64,000 nucleotides of DNA from Salvelinus alpinus. Lineage: Eukaryota > Chordata > Actinopteri > Salmoniformes > Salmonidae. The notes under the pieces are model-generated. The model was given only the letters and a program-made list of their open reading frames with translations, searched no databases and had not been told where the DNA came from. The first letter of the stretch is position 1, and each line of letters starts with the position of its first letter. Shown here one piece after another: positions 17,601 to 29,617 of the stretch. Location of the stretch: positions 76,363,438 through 76,427,437 of the forward strand of contig NC_092091.1 of the NCBI RefSeq assembly GCF_045679555.1, in the 5' to 3' direction. The translations under genes and the position numbers were made by a program.

Positions 17601-20280
17601 ATTGTCCTGTTGAAAAACAAATAATAGTCCCACTAAGTGCAAACCAGATGGCATATCGCTGATGGCATATTGCTGCAGAATGCTGTGGTAGCCACACTTG
17701 TTAAGTGTGCCTTGAATTCTAAATAAATCCCAGACTGTGTCACCAGCAAAGCACCCCCACACATCACACCACCTCCTCCATGCATGGAACCACATACGCG
17801 GAGATCATCTGTTCACCTACTCTGCGTCTCACGAAGCCATGGCGGTTGGAACCAAAACTCTCAAATTTGGACTCATAAAGACCAAAGGACAGACTTCCAT
17901 CGGTCTAATGTCCATTACTTGTGTTTCTTGGCCCAAGCAAGTCTTCTTATTATCGGTGTCCTTTAGTAGTGGTTCCTTTGTGGCAATTTGACCATGAATT
18001 CGCCGACGAGTGGGTAAACCACCACTACCCCCTGTCAGGAAGTCCAGGATCCAGTTGCAGATGGAGGTGTTTAGTCCCAGGGTCCTTAGATTAGTGATGT
18101 GCTTTGTGGGCACTATGGCGTTGAACGCTGGGCTTTAGTCAATGAACAGCATTCTCACATAGGATGTTCCTTTTGTCCAGGTGGGAAAGCGCAGTGTGGA
18201 GTGTGATTGTATCATCTGTGGATCTGCTGGGGTGGTTTGCAAATTGGAGTGGGTCTTGGGTTTCCGGCATGATGGTGTTGATGGGAGCCATGACCAGCCT
18301 TTCAAAGCACTTCATGGCTCATGGCTACAGACGTGAACTTTTTTGGTAGATAATGTGGTATACAGCTTATCATGAGGTATTCTACCTATGTCGAGAAATA
18401 CCTCGAGACTTCTTTAATATTAGACATCGCGCACCAGCAGTTGACAAATAGACACACACCCCCGCCCCTTGTCTTCCCAGACGTAGCTGCTCTGTCCTGC
18501 CGATACACGGAGAAGCCAGTCAGCTTTAAATGATCTGTGTTGTCGTTCAGCCATGTCTCAGTGAAACATAAAATATCACAGTTTTTAATGTCCCGTTGGT
18601 AGGATAGTCTTAGTCGTAGATCGTCCAGTTTGAATTCAAATGATTGCATGTTGGCCAATAATACTGAGGGTAGCGGTGGTTTACCTACTCGTCTGCGAAT
18701 TCATGGTCAAATTTCTGCAAAAAAACAGTACTAAAAGGACACCAATAAGAAGAAGAGACTTGCTTGGGCAAAGAAACACAAGCAATGGACATTAGACTGG
18801 TGGAATTCTGCCCTTTGGTCTGATGAGTCCAAATTTGAGAGTTTTGGTTCCAACCGCAGTGTCTTTGTGAGACGCGGAGTAGGTGAATGGATGATCTCCG
18901 CATGTGTGCTTCCCACCGTGAAGCATGGAGGAGGTGGTATGATGGTGCTTTGCTGGTGACACTGTCTGTGATTAATTTAGAAAGGGCTATTTGACCAAGA
19001 AGGAGAGTGATAGAGTGCTGCATCAGATAACCTGGCCTACACAATCACCCGACCTCAACCCAATTGAAATGGTTTGTAATGAGTTGAACCGTAGAGTGAA
19101 GGTAAAGCAGACAACAAGTGCTCACCACACGTGGGAAGTCCTTCAAGACTGTTGGAAAAGCATTCCAGGTGAAGCTGGTTGAGAGAATGCCAAGAGTGTG
19201 CAAAGCTGTCAAGGCAAAGGGTGGCTACTTTGAAGAATATCAAATATAAAATATTTTTTGATTTGTTTAACACTTTTTTGGTTACTACATGATTCCATAT
19301 GTGTTATTTCATAGTTTTGGTGTCTTCACTGTCATTCTAAAATGTTGAAAATAGTAAAATAAATAAATAAAAACCCTTAAATTAGTAGGAGTGTCCAAAC
19401 TTTTGACTGGTACTATGTGTGTGTGTGTATATATATATATATTATAGTGTACAAAACATTAGGAACACCTTGCTAATATTGATTTGCAACCCCATTTTGC
19501 CCTTCAGAACAGCATTCATTTGTCTGGGGCATGGACTCTACAAAGTGTTGAAAGTGTTCCACAGGGATGCTGGCCCATGTTGAATCCAATGCAACCCACA
19601 GTTGTGTGAAGTTGGCTGGATATCCTTTGGGTGGTGGACCATTCTTGATACACACGGGAAACTGTTGAGCATGAAAAACCCAGCAGCATTGCAGTTCTGG
19701 ACACACTCAAACCGGTGCGCCTGGCACCTACTACCATACCCATCAAAGGCACTTCAATATTTTGTCTTGCCCATTCACCCTCTGAATAGGATACATACAC
19801 AATCCATGTCTCAAGGCTTAAAAATCCACATTTAACCTGTGTCACCCCCTTCATCGACACTTATTAAAGTGGATTTAATAAGTGACATTAATTAGGGGAA
19901 ATAGATTTCACCTGGTTAGTCTGTCATGGAAAGAGCAGGTGTTCCTAATGTTTTATACACTCATTGTAGATATGTGTTTTGATGTCTCTCTCGTCACCTG
20001 TCTGTGAGGTTCCAGAGCTTCTCTCCCTGGCTTCTTCGTTAGCTCTCCCACAGTCCGCACACTTCCCCGTTCGGCCTACCTCTCTGTCCCTATCCCTGCG
20101 TCTGTTCTCCGACCACTGCAGCCGCTTTTTCAGTGACTCGACCTGCTCCCGGCTGCAGGACATCTCCTTCAGGAAGCTATCGTCCACCAGCCTGGTGATC
20201 TCGTACATAGCAGCCTTGAATACCGTCTCCATGACTCCGGAGAGCTGAGACTGGAAGGTTACGATGGCTTCAGACATCAT
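14698..20280 (-). CDS. Gene C: C2H2 zinc-finger protein, 4 exons, 576 aa
   Basis: Probable nuclear DNA-binding regulator, paralogue of gene B. Minus-strand exons are 20280-19998, 16740-16604, 16256-16160 and 15911-14698. Splice sites are GT-AG, phases are 1, 0, 1, and the 1731 nt stay open to the stop at 14698. Exon 1 ([12 protein letters not shown], coiled-coil-like [19 protein letters not shown]) is nearly the same as in B. The last exon carries six finger positions at about residues 395-572: HACNQC, YSCIQC, HLCSHC, YCCSIC, HCCNMC and YCCSVC. Finger 3 ends [11 protein letters not shown], without the usual second His. A THTGERP linker precedes the last finger. C is intact where B has lost finger 2. 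It lies head-to-head with gene D. Confidence 0.88.
16966..17140. repeat. Palindromic foldback MITE in intron 1 of gene C
   Basis: The two halves are inverted copies: CACAGGAGG at the left and CAGCCTCCACTG at the right, with GGCTCATAGTAATGGCTGGA answered by CCAGCCATTATTATGAGCC. The same family sits next to two VWA7-like exons (36561-36713 and 43943-44096). Confidence 0.8.
17159..19422. mobile_element. Composite foldback: two inverted Tc1 3' halves around a LINE fragment
   Basis: The left arm (17159 to about 18027) is the 3' half of the Tc1 family of 8267-10139 in reverse orientation. The right arm (about 18671 to 19422) is the same 3' half in forward orientation, with an internal deletion near 18980. 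Both outer ends are the same terminus (CCAGTCAAAAGTTTGGAC). Both inner ends share about 30 bases, reading GTAAACCACCACTACC on one side and its near-inverse GGTAGCGGTGGTTTAC on the other. A normal Tc1 would carry one 3' half only. Confidence 0.75.
18028..18670 (-). mobile_element. Internally deleted non-LTR retrotransposon fragment (endonuclease plus reverse transcriptase pieces)
   Basis: On the minus strand, 18658-18386 encodes part of an AP-type endonuclease domain ([38 protein letters not shown]). After a junction near 18340, 18330-18028 continues with a piece of the reverse transcriptase region ([20 protein letters not shown]). The central part of ORF2 is missing. It is trapped between the inverted Tc1 arms. 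Confidence 0.75.
19445..19970 (-). mobile_element. Internally deleted Tc1-like element in intron 1 of gene C
   Basis: The ends read TAGTGTACAAAACATTAGGA and the inverted CCTAATGTTTTATACACT. The minus strand has an N-terminal helix-turn-helix segment ([20 protein letters not shown]) joined directly to a C-terminal segment in another frame ([18 protein letters not shown]), so the catalytic middle is absent. The same family forms the outer shell at 44750-47194. Confidence 0.82.
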
Positions 20281-23200
20281 GGCAAACTGTCTATGTGTAG
20301 CTAGCTACAGTTAAGAGTTCGTAACATTTAGGTACTTTTGTTCAGGTGGGTCAGTGTTAACGATCCAGCTCAGCAAAAGTCTAGGAAGCAAGCTAGCTAG
20401 CTAACGTTAGCAGGCTAGCTACTGTTGGATGTTGTCTCTCTCAATGACGGTCCTAATAACAATTGTAATACTTTCTAGATATAAGATGTAGCATTTACTG
20501 TATGAGGATATTCGAACAAAGAAATACCATAGGCATTGAAAGAACGCAAGCTTATGGCAGTTCGATAATTAACGTTTGATAGTTACAGAGCCAACACTAA
20601 AATCACAGACAGAACAATGAGACAGATATTTCCCCGGAAGAATAAAATGTTAAGCATCCGCTTAGACTTTCCACTCACTACCAAATATGGTAGTGAGAGG
20701 AAGCATACTGGCCGGAGGTGGGAGAATATGGAACGACATTTTATTTTTATTTTTTTGGTGGATCAGCTTAATATTGCGGAAAGAATGTTGCTTCCATCAA
20801 TGTAATTGTCTGCATCATTTCCAATCCCCCATATTATTTTGGTAAATATATATATCCATACACGCATGCATACATATACACATATATACATACACATACC
20901 TATATAGACATACATACTTTTTTAAAGAATATACCTTTATTATTATTCACCGCAAACCCTACCACCGATCCCCCAATTGGAGTAAACTAATAAACACTTC
21001 TGCTTTTACCTTCAATTTATACATCTTATACACATTTTACAGACACAGTCTACTTTACAATAGTTCTCTCTTGTTTGTTCTTAGTCCTTCCTCTATTGCT
21101 GATGTCCATCCAGTTTGATTTCTATTTGTAACTGTGCTATTTCACAAAAGTTCCGAACCTATATACATTTTACAGATCCCGTATGTTTTACATTGTTTAT
21201 CTTGTTATTAGTCCCACCCTTCAGCTCCATTCAACCCCTCCCATCTATCTCTCAACATGATCCATTTCGGATTTCTATTTGCCATATATTTTTCAACTGT
21301 GCTGTGATGCTTCACAAAATAATTTAACCTTACAATTCTCATAGCTTCTCCAGATTGTAAATTTAAAAAAAATGTTTTTGCTAAAATAATTATTATATTA
21401 TTGATTGATTGACTATGGCTTTTCAAATCACCCAGTATTGCTATCTGTAGCGTTAGTTCTAGGAAAATGTTGCAATTCTTCAGCCATTCCTGGACCTGTG
21501 ACCAAAAACGAGCTACATATGGACAATACCAAAATAAATTATCTAATAACGGCCTCCTCACAGCAGAATCTGCATAGCTGGGAAGATTGTATCCCCCATA
21601 TATATAACATTCTATTAGTTGCAAGAATTTTGTATAGTAATTTAAATCGAAAAATTCGAAGTTTTGAATCCGGCGTTGTTTTGCGTATCGATAGATAGAC
21701 CCATAGATAGACCCATTCCATAAACCATGTGCCATGGAATGGGTACATCGAAAATCTCTTCCCAACTATTTTGCAATTTATATGGCACAGCTGTCCGTTT
21801 TTTGGTCCTTAAATGAAATTGGTATATGTTTTTATTTATCACACTTTTCTTTAACCATTTATGTTCTTTAATACAGGGCCGACATACAAGTTCCTTACTT
21901 TTTTCCTCTTCAACTTGCCTCTTCCATTTTTGTGGTAATGCTGCAATTAATTGGTTGTAATTTTGGGTAGAGCAGACATTTCCATATGTCTGTGTTAGTT
22001 GCATGTGTGACATAACTCCACCAGTCCTATTTATGATATCATTCACTAAAATTATACATTTTTTAAAACATTTCTTCGATAAATACAGTTTTTTTTTTAT
22101 CAATTAGTATATTTGAATATAACCACAATATTTGTTGTACTATTTGTTCCGTCCTTTCAGGTCGATTAAACTGAAATTACAACCAACTTTCTAAGGCTTG
22201 TTTAAAAAATAAAGATATTTTGGAGATTAATTCCTTTTCAAGCAACCGAAAGTGAGCAGGTGTATTCTGAATAAATGGGAAAAAGGCCATTCCTGAACAT
22301 AGGATGAGACATTCGTACCAATTTACTAGAGAACCAGTTTGGATTTAAGTATAACTTTTGTATGACTGATGCCTTTAGTGAGAGGTCTAATGCTTTAATA
22401 TTTAATAAGTTCTGCCCTCCGAATTCATATTCGTTATATAAATAGGCCCTTTTAATTTTATCTGGCTTGCCGTTCCAAATACAATTTTATATTTTTTGTT
22501 CATATAATTTTAAAAGCAGGTCACTAGGTGTAGGCAAAACCATAAGCAAATAGATAAACTGTGATATGACTAAAGAGTTAATCAGGGTGATTTTTCCACA
22601 AATAGACAGGTATTTTCCTTTCCATGGTAGCAAGATCGTATCTATTTTTGCTAACTTTCTATAAAAAGTATAGCTCATCGATGAAACATTTGATCTCAAA
22701 ACAGTTTTCTGTTCCCATAACTATTATCTGTTATGAACAGAGTGTACCATGTAGGCGATTTTTTTTTTTAAATCACGTTGTTTAGAAGGAGCGTCAAGGC
22801 GAATTGAGTTACTGCACAGGTGCAATTCAGAGGACCGGGAAATAACGGAAATATGCAGATGAATGCTAGAACGCGCCAATAGGATCTCGCTAGTTCGTGG
22901 TTGGCTCTGCCCACCACTTTCCTTGTTCTGCCCACTATGACTAATTTGTTCCCATTGGAAACAACAGGCTGTGTCTATCTTGGTCTAGTTATAATAAACC
23001 TTTGCTGAAGTCATTCCCAAAAAACAATAGCACTTCCGGAAACAAACCTACGGATCTGGTAGTGGGACAATCTACACTACGCTCCTTTCTGGAGAGAAAA
23101 TGTCTTTATTTGAACAAAACCTTTGCATGTTCTCATGACTGTAAATAAGGTTGAAAATACAATCCGGCTAATTTGATAAAATTGTGTAAAATATTTACAG

Positions 23201-23339
23201 GAAATCTACACACCACTCAGTGCGTCACACAAAGCACTGGGTGCCGTGTCCATAGAATAAGAAGTTATGTTCTGATCAATCCTGTACGTTATATTCGAAA
23301 TAATAATCGATTGTACATGTATATGAGTGTTGGTTGAAG
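20281..23339. promoter_or_regulatory. Divergent promoter region between genes C (-) and D (+), split by a LINE insertion
   Basis: The first about 320 bases match the upstream of gene B. The last about 300 bases (from 23030, with TTCCGGAAACAAACCTACGG) match 10875-11105. In the B copy these two blocks are adjacent; here about 2.4 kb separates them, largely L1-like sequence. A shared promoter for C and D is inferred from the head-to-head layout only. Confidence 0.5.
20830..22740 (-). mobile_element. L1-like LINE, 5'-truncated ORF2 C-terminal region
   Basis: The minus strand shows three open pieces in order, 22699-22487, 22103-21642 and 21765-21208. They contain the segment typical of L1/Tx1-type ORF2 after the reverse transcriptase core (PWKGKYLSICGKITLINSLV, SQFIYLLMVLPTPSDLL) and a C-terminal part (YCPYVARFWSQVQEWL). 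Stops and frameshifts make it inactive. It is inserted between genes C and D. Confidence 0.8.
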
Positions 23340-23655
23340 ATGGCTGCCACCAACATGTCGAACGACAGTTTTAAAATTCAGTTCGCCTCTGTTATGGAGA
23401 GTGTATTGAAGACTGCAGTCACCGAGACAACGCAACTTTTCGAAACAACTATTGCGGATCTGCGAGCCAAAATATCCAGAATAAAAGAAGAGAACGAGGA
23501 CCTCAAATCGAGTCTTCGATCCCATGAAATAACGAAGAGATGGACCGGTGAAAGTGAACGCCAAACCTTAGAGCCCAGACCGAGTCAAAGTACAACACGT
23601 ATCGGAAAATGTGACATCGGCGTTCAATGCGGTAAAGGTGAAAATTTAACTACTG

Positions 23656-23753
<98 letters not shown>

Positions 23754-26700
23754 CGTTCAAATTACTCACCCATGATCACACATCCTGATAACTAGTTAGC
23801 TGAGCGTGTAGGCTCATAGCTAATTTTTTCCAAAACTACTTCATGTAGCTACGTTTAATTTGTATATACTACAATATTAGGCAGAACATATCGTTTTGAG
23901 AGGTGTAGTCTATATTATTATGCATTCATAAATGACTGATAAGAGATCCTTCATAACCTAGGGATTGATATGTCACCCAAAATGATAGGTATGTTGCAAC
24001 CATAGAAATAGATAACATAGAACGTACTTGGAACCTCAAACACTGCCAATTTGACTGGATTCTATTTGTATGGTTGCAACACAGGATGTTGAAATGTTCT
24101 GTCACATCAGTTGGTTTCTAATCTTTAACTCAGAGTTTTTTGTGTGCCTTTTATCCTAAGTACATCTCTCTCCTGGTCTGGTATTTTCAGTTTGGGCGGT
24201 GGACCAGCATCTGCGGGATGAGAACCAGGGGACGGAGCTGCACTGTGGAGCGTATGACGAGGAGGGCAACCCACAGATGGCCTTTGTTCTGATCAAACAG
24301 GAGGTGGATTGGGTAAGACAGGCTTCTAGCCTGAGTCCCCACCTAGTCTAAGTCCCAGATCTTTTTGTGCTGTCTTGTCAATTCACCACCTCTCTATACT
24401 CAACCTGTTGTTGGTGAACCCAGAAAAAAGAAAAACCTTCACACTGCGCTTGCTAGTATCACTTGTTCATTTAAGATTATGTACATCGGCCTCACAGTCT
24501 TTGTCAGAGTTTTCGATGACCCTAAGCTTTTATGGTTGATTGTGCCATTGTCCCCCCCCCCATCAGGAGGCGGACTATTCTGATGACTACTCCCCCGGGT
24601 ACATACTGCTGAAGAAGGAGGGGGGAGAGCCCCCGACTCTGGTCCGCAGACAACCTCTCAGAGAGTTACCAGGCAGAGGTAGGAACTAGGGAGAACTGCT
24701 TCTGAATCACACATCTTATTACAATGTATTAAAGAGTATTGGGATGAGAACCGGGCTCTAATAATATCTATAATAATCTCTCCACTGTTATTCTCTCTGT
24801 CTTTTGTTCTTTCTCTGTCTCTCTCTGCATCTCTCTCTTTCCACTATCCCCGCCACCTTTCTCCATCCTGTCCCTCTGTAGCCCTGGTCCCTCCTGGAGC
24901 CCTCAGGGCCCTGGTCAACCGTTACACCCAGGAAAGGCCTCCCACCACCCAGTCTACGTCAGGAGCCGCAGCGGCCGTCCTCCAGGGAGATCCAGACACC
25001 CAGGAGGTCCCCCAGGCTCTCAGCCCATCCCAGCCCAGGACCAGAGAGGTTACCAGTGGCAGTGCAGGCCAGGCCCCTGGAGCAGAACAGCAGTCACTGG
25101 TAATACCAGCAGCAGAGCCTCCATCAACATTACACCTGACAGCATCTCCTCAATCAGCAGCCACTATCCAGTCTACATCAACTGTCCTGTCTGCTGTAAT
25201 GGCCCAGTCCACGGTAACTAGTCTGTCAAAAGAAACTGTCCAAATGACCACAGCGGTCCAGTCGACCGTAGCGGTGAAGTCGACAGCAGCAGCGTCAGAG
25301 CGCCCGCCACCTGTCCTCTCCGGGTTACCCAGAACCCCTCTTCAGGATACACAGCCCAGCTCCGTAGCCCCTCGTCCTCCTCGATCATCACCATCACAGT
25401 CTCACACAGACGTTCTACATGTAGCTCGTCCAATAGCAGTGCCCTCAATACAACCAGCTAGGCCTACAGCTGTACCTGATGGACCACCGGCCACACCACC
25501 AACACAACCGCAACCGTCTACAGTTTTGGAGCAGTTGGGTGTTGCCACGGAAACATCGCTAACACCACCGGTCCAGTCCGCTCCGTCTCCGACTGTGTTG
25601 ACAGAACCTGCCGGCCCCCCTGAGAAGCAGGCGTCGTTGGTCACTGAGCATGTGCAACGCTCCTCCACTGTGCCACGACCGAAGTCACCTGCTGTCCCAG
25701 AGAGGATGTCTGATGATGCTCCTCCTCAGCTGTCAGCCCCTGCTGTAACTACACCCTCTGGCTGCTGTCAGATGTCTAAGACACAGTTTTTAGCTCAGTT
25801 GTCAGTAGTACCCCTAGTTCGCGCCCTGCCGAGGTTGGAGGAAGACGAGGAGGAAAAAGGGGGGAGGAAAATGAAGGGCAGGAAGATGAGGGAGGGCTTT
25901 CTTCCCTCCCTGCTACGTCTACGGAAGCTGTGACAACCAGGTCTGTCGCTACGGAGACAACCACCATCATTGAGAAAAAGGAGGAGATTGTTGTCCAGGT
26001 AGGCGGCAGCCGAAAGTCAAGTCGACGTGAAGCGCTCCTCTCTGGTCTCCGCCTCCGCTTAAGGCCCCGCCCCCAGGACAGCACGCCATCTCCAGTGGTT
26101 GCTAAGAAACTCAGAGGAGAGAGAACCGCCCCTATAGACCATGACTACTCAAAGGTGATGCAGAATGGAGAAGAAAAGTCCAGGGAATCACACGTTGACC
26201 AGGATGTAGTAGAGGACACCGCTAACGGTGAGACGGCTGACGACAAGTCTAGTGGACAAGGAAGTAGTAACCACATCATCAGTGAGGAAGAGGGAGGAGC
26301 TAACACTGATGTGACCTCTCCGACCAGACAGTCACCTATTGGTGGAGGTGTTTGATTAGGCGTCTCCAAATTCAAGAAGAGAAGCATGACCTGGGTGCAG
26401 GCTCAGAGAGGTTTGGCTCTAGCCCAGGCTAAGAGGAGTAGGTCAAAGGTCACCAAGGCCTCACAGAGAGCTCTGCGGTCAGAGCTAAGAGGTCTGGTCA
26501 CACAGACACAGTTTCTGCCTTCTAACCCACAGCGCCGCCTGTCATACAGCCCCAGCCCTCAAGCTGCCTCCACATCCAGCCCATGCCGCACCAGCCCTCG
26601 CTAAGCTACGGGAGCGAACGTGAACCCTTCTCCTACCACCCCTCCTCACCCACAGCCTCACCCGTTCAAGGTCACTTCCACCACCCCTCGCCACTTAACA

Positions 26701-27367
26701 CCTCGTTTGGTGGCTGCGGCGGCTTTACATTTGAAACGGTCTCCCTCCACCCCTCAACCTATTCCATTCACCGGCAGCCTTCGCTCTGGCTTCAAAAAGT
26801 CCCCCCCAGTGCCCACTGACTTTCCAGCAGGCGCGGCGATACCGCCAATCACAACCGATGTGGTCGCCACCGGTACCATACCAGCTCCAACAGTCTCCCC
26901 AGGCTCCACGGAAACGTCTCGCCAAGAACCAGTGTGCAGACTGCGGTCGCGTCCTGAGCAGCGCCGCTGCTTTAGAGAGTCACGCCTCCCTCCACACGGG
27001 GAAGCGCCCGTTCGTCTGCTCAGCCTGCGGCAAGGACTTCCCCAACCTGAAGGGCCTCAACCGCCACGCCTGCGTCCACGGTGAACAGCGTGGCCACCAG
27101 TGTCTGAAGTGCGACAAGACCTTTGTCTACCGCTTCGGCCTGACCAAGCACGAGCAGATGGTCCACAGCGGCCTGAGGTGGCACAACGGGGAGAAGAGAC
27201 ACTGGTGCTCGTACTGCGGGAAGGGCTTTCTGGATTACAATAATCTGAAGAGGCACAAATTTGTCCACACTGGGGAGAAACCTTACACCTGCACTGAGTG
27301 TGGCAAGCACTTCAAACAGACTGGCCATCTGAAGAAACACCTGAAGACAATACACAGAGACAGTTAG
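23340..27367 (+). pseudogene. Gene D: degraded C2H2 zinc-finger gene, paralogue of A
   Basis: Exons are 23340-23631 (or to 23637, same phase), 24191-24312, 24567-24678 and 24882 to 27367, all with GT-AG borders and matching phases 1, 0, 1. Exon 1 begins MAATNMSNDSF with a coiled-coil-like ISRIKEENEDLKSSL. Exons 2 and 3 contain FVLIKQE and YILLKKEG, which fit the SUMO-site consensus. In exon 4 a frameshift near 25855-25880 leads to a stop at 25931-25933. In the restored frame there is a TGA at 26353-26355 and a TAA at 26602-26604 (CAG in A), then another frameshift before the fingers (26858-27367). Only five fingers remain: a deletion joins finger 3 to the end of finger 5. If expressed, the product would be about 525 aa without fingers. 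Confidence 0.85.
23656..23753. repeat. (ATCT)n microsatellite
   Basis: About 24 tandem ATCT units begin about 20 bases after the exon 1 donor of gene D. Confidence 0.97.
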
Positions 27368-28168
27368 AGAGGACAGGTGACGAGTATTTAATGGCACCCT
27401 ATTCCCTATATAGTGCACTATATAAGAATAGGGTGTATAGATGGGAATAATAGACATTCTCCATTTGTCAGTTCAAAACCCAGCCAAAAAGGTTTTAATG
27501 GGATATTGTGTGTAGTTTGGTGAGGAAAAAAAAAAATGTTGAATTTACATTTATTGTATTTAAAACAAAATCTGATTATTTGTACATTTTGTTTATTAAG
27601 AAGTTGTTTTGCCGAAAAGGAAGGTTATATTTAGTTTTATCGCGGTCACGCACATTATGGTTTTATGTTCGACGGGTTTCAATTAGTTTCATTTAAATTT
27701 GTTTTATGTTCTGTGCTTTCATCGCACTTTTGATCAATGACGTTCCTCATGGTTGGTTTAATGGATCATTTATAGAATGGTGTGGGCTGATAGATTTATG
27801 CCTAGCCCTAAAAGATAGCTTTAAGTTTATTCTAGGGTTTAACCTATTCATTACTGTTGAATGTTTAAAACCAGACATGACTTGTTTTAATAATTGTTCA
27901 GCGCTATTAGATTGGGAGGGTGCAGTGTCTCAGCGTCCAGGCACATGTTGGGCCCAACACTATCAGTCATTTGAAAGTTTAAACTGTCTAGGATGGGCGC
28001 TCTATGACATTGCAATATCAGATTTGCTACTTACACTGAAAATAAATCTGTCTCATCTCTCTGGGTCAGTTAGCAAGAACCAATTAAAGTTCATATGTTG
28101 GTTTGGCTATTGTGCCTCTATGTTGGAAATGTATTATTTCTCATATCAACTAATGGCAGTTGGACATC
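27368..28168. other. Gene D 3' flank, no further gene seen
   Basis: The start (27368-27500) resembles the 3' UTR of gene A (CCTATTCCCTATATAGTGCA, then AACCCAGCC). After about 27510 the sequence is AT-rich. An open frame at 27706-28257 runs into a Tc1 end and has no recognisable domain, so it is not called. Confidence 0.6.
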
Positions 28169-28170
28169 TA

Positions 28171-29150
28171 CAGTGTTTTCAGAAAGTATTCGTACCCCTT
28201 GACTTATTCCACATTTTGTTGTGTTACAGCCTGAATTCAAAATGGCTTAAATGTTGATTGTTTTTTCACCCATCTACACACAATACCCCATAATGACTAA
28301 GTGATAACATGTTTTTTTTTTAGGCAAATTTTGTGAAAATCAAATACATAAATATCTCATTTACATAAGTATTCACACCCCTGAGTCAATACATTATTAT
28401 AATCACCTTTGGCAGTGATTACAACTGTGAGTCTTTCTGGGTAAGTCTCTAAGAGCTGTGAGTCTTTCTGGGTAAGTCTCTAAGAGCTTTGCACAGCTGG
28501 ATTGTACAATATTTGCACATTTATTATTTTCTAAATTCTTCAAGCTCTGTCATATTGGTTGTTGATCATAGCTAGACAGCCGTTTTCAAGTCTTGCCATA
28601 GATTTTCATACAGATTTAAGTCAAGACTGTAACTAGGCCACTCTGGAACATTCAATGTCGTCTTGGTAAGCAACTCCAGTGTGTTTTAGGTTATTGTCCC
28701 GCTGAAAGCAGAATTTGTCTCCCAGTTTCTATTGGAAAGCAGAAAACTAGGTTTTCCTCTAGGATTTTGCCTGTTTAGCTCTATTCCATTTCTTTTTTTC
28801 TAAAAAACTCCCTAGTCCTTGCCGATGACGAGCATACCCATAACGTGATGAAGCCACCACCATGCTTGAAAATGTGAAGAGTGGCACTCAGTGATGAGTT
28901 GTTTCGGGATTTGCCCCAAACATAGGGCTTTGTATTCAGGACAAATACAGTTTTGGAATATTTTTTTCTTTGCAGGTTTCCTTTTCACGCTGTCATTTAG
29001 GTTAGTATTGTGGAGTAACTACAACGTTGTTGATCCATCCTCAGTTTTCTCCTTTCACAGCCATTAAACTGTAACTGTTTTAAAGTCACCATTGGCCTGA
29101 GCTGTTTCCTTCCTTTCCAGCAACTGAGTTAGGAAGGATGCCTGTATCTT
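28171..29150 (-). mobile_element. Degraded Tc1-like element, right end missing
   Basis: The left end CAGTGTTTTCAGAAAGTATT follows TA at 28169-28170, as in the family of 5421-6676. The interior keeps typical reversed transposase blocks (around 28540-28700 and 28840-28880) without an open frame. The expected right terminus is not found, and similarity ends near 29150. Confidence 0.75.
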
Positions 29151-29617
29151 ACCAGGGTCTAGCCCGCGGCATGTTATTCTTGTTCATATATCGTGACAAA
29201 TAAGATACAAAAAAATCATGCCAAACGAAAAGTATTCAAACATTGAAAAACCCAGGTGGTATTATGAGAGATTATAAGAAAGCTCAAGAAATTGTGTTTT
29301 AACCCATATTTGATGTCGTGTTCACGTAATAGTCGGAACTAGGAAATTCTGAAATGTTCTAACTGGTTGCAGTTAATCACGGGCTGTGATCAACGAATTA
29401 ACAAGTCTCAAATGTCGGATTTTCCTAGTTCCGACTGGCATGTGAAGGCGGCATACCCCCTTTTTTTGGCACTAGTGTACTTCCATATATATTTCACATT
29501 CAGTTTTGAAACTGGTACCAGGTTACCTTCTGACAAGGCTTGTGGGCGTTTGTAGAGCAAAATAACAGAATTGTCTGAGAGTCTCACCGTTTGATGGTGG
29601 ATCATATTAGTTTGTAG

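Noticed and set aside
27706-28257. 183-codon plus-strand open frame
   Set aside because: No recognisable domain; its last about 30 codons are the end of a Tc1 element. It is likely a chance frame in AT-rich DNA.
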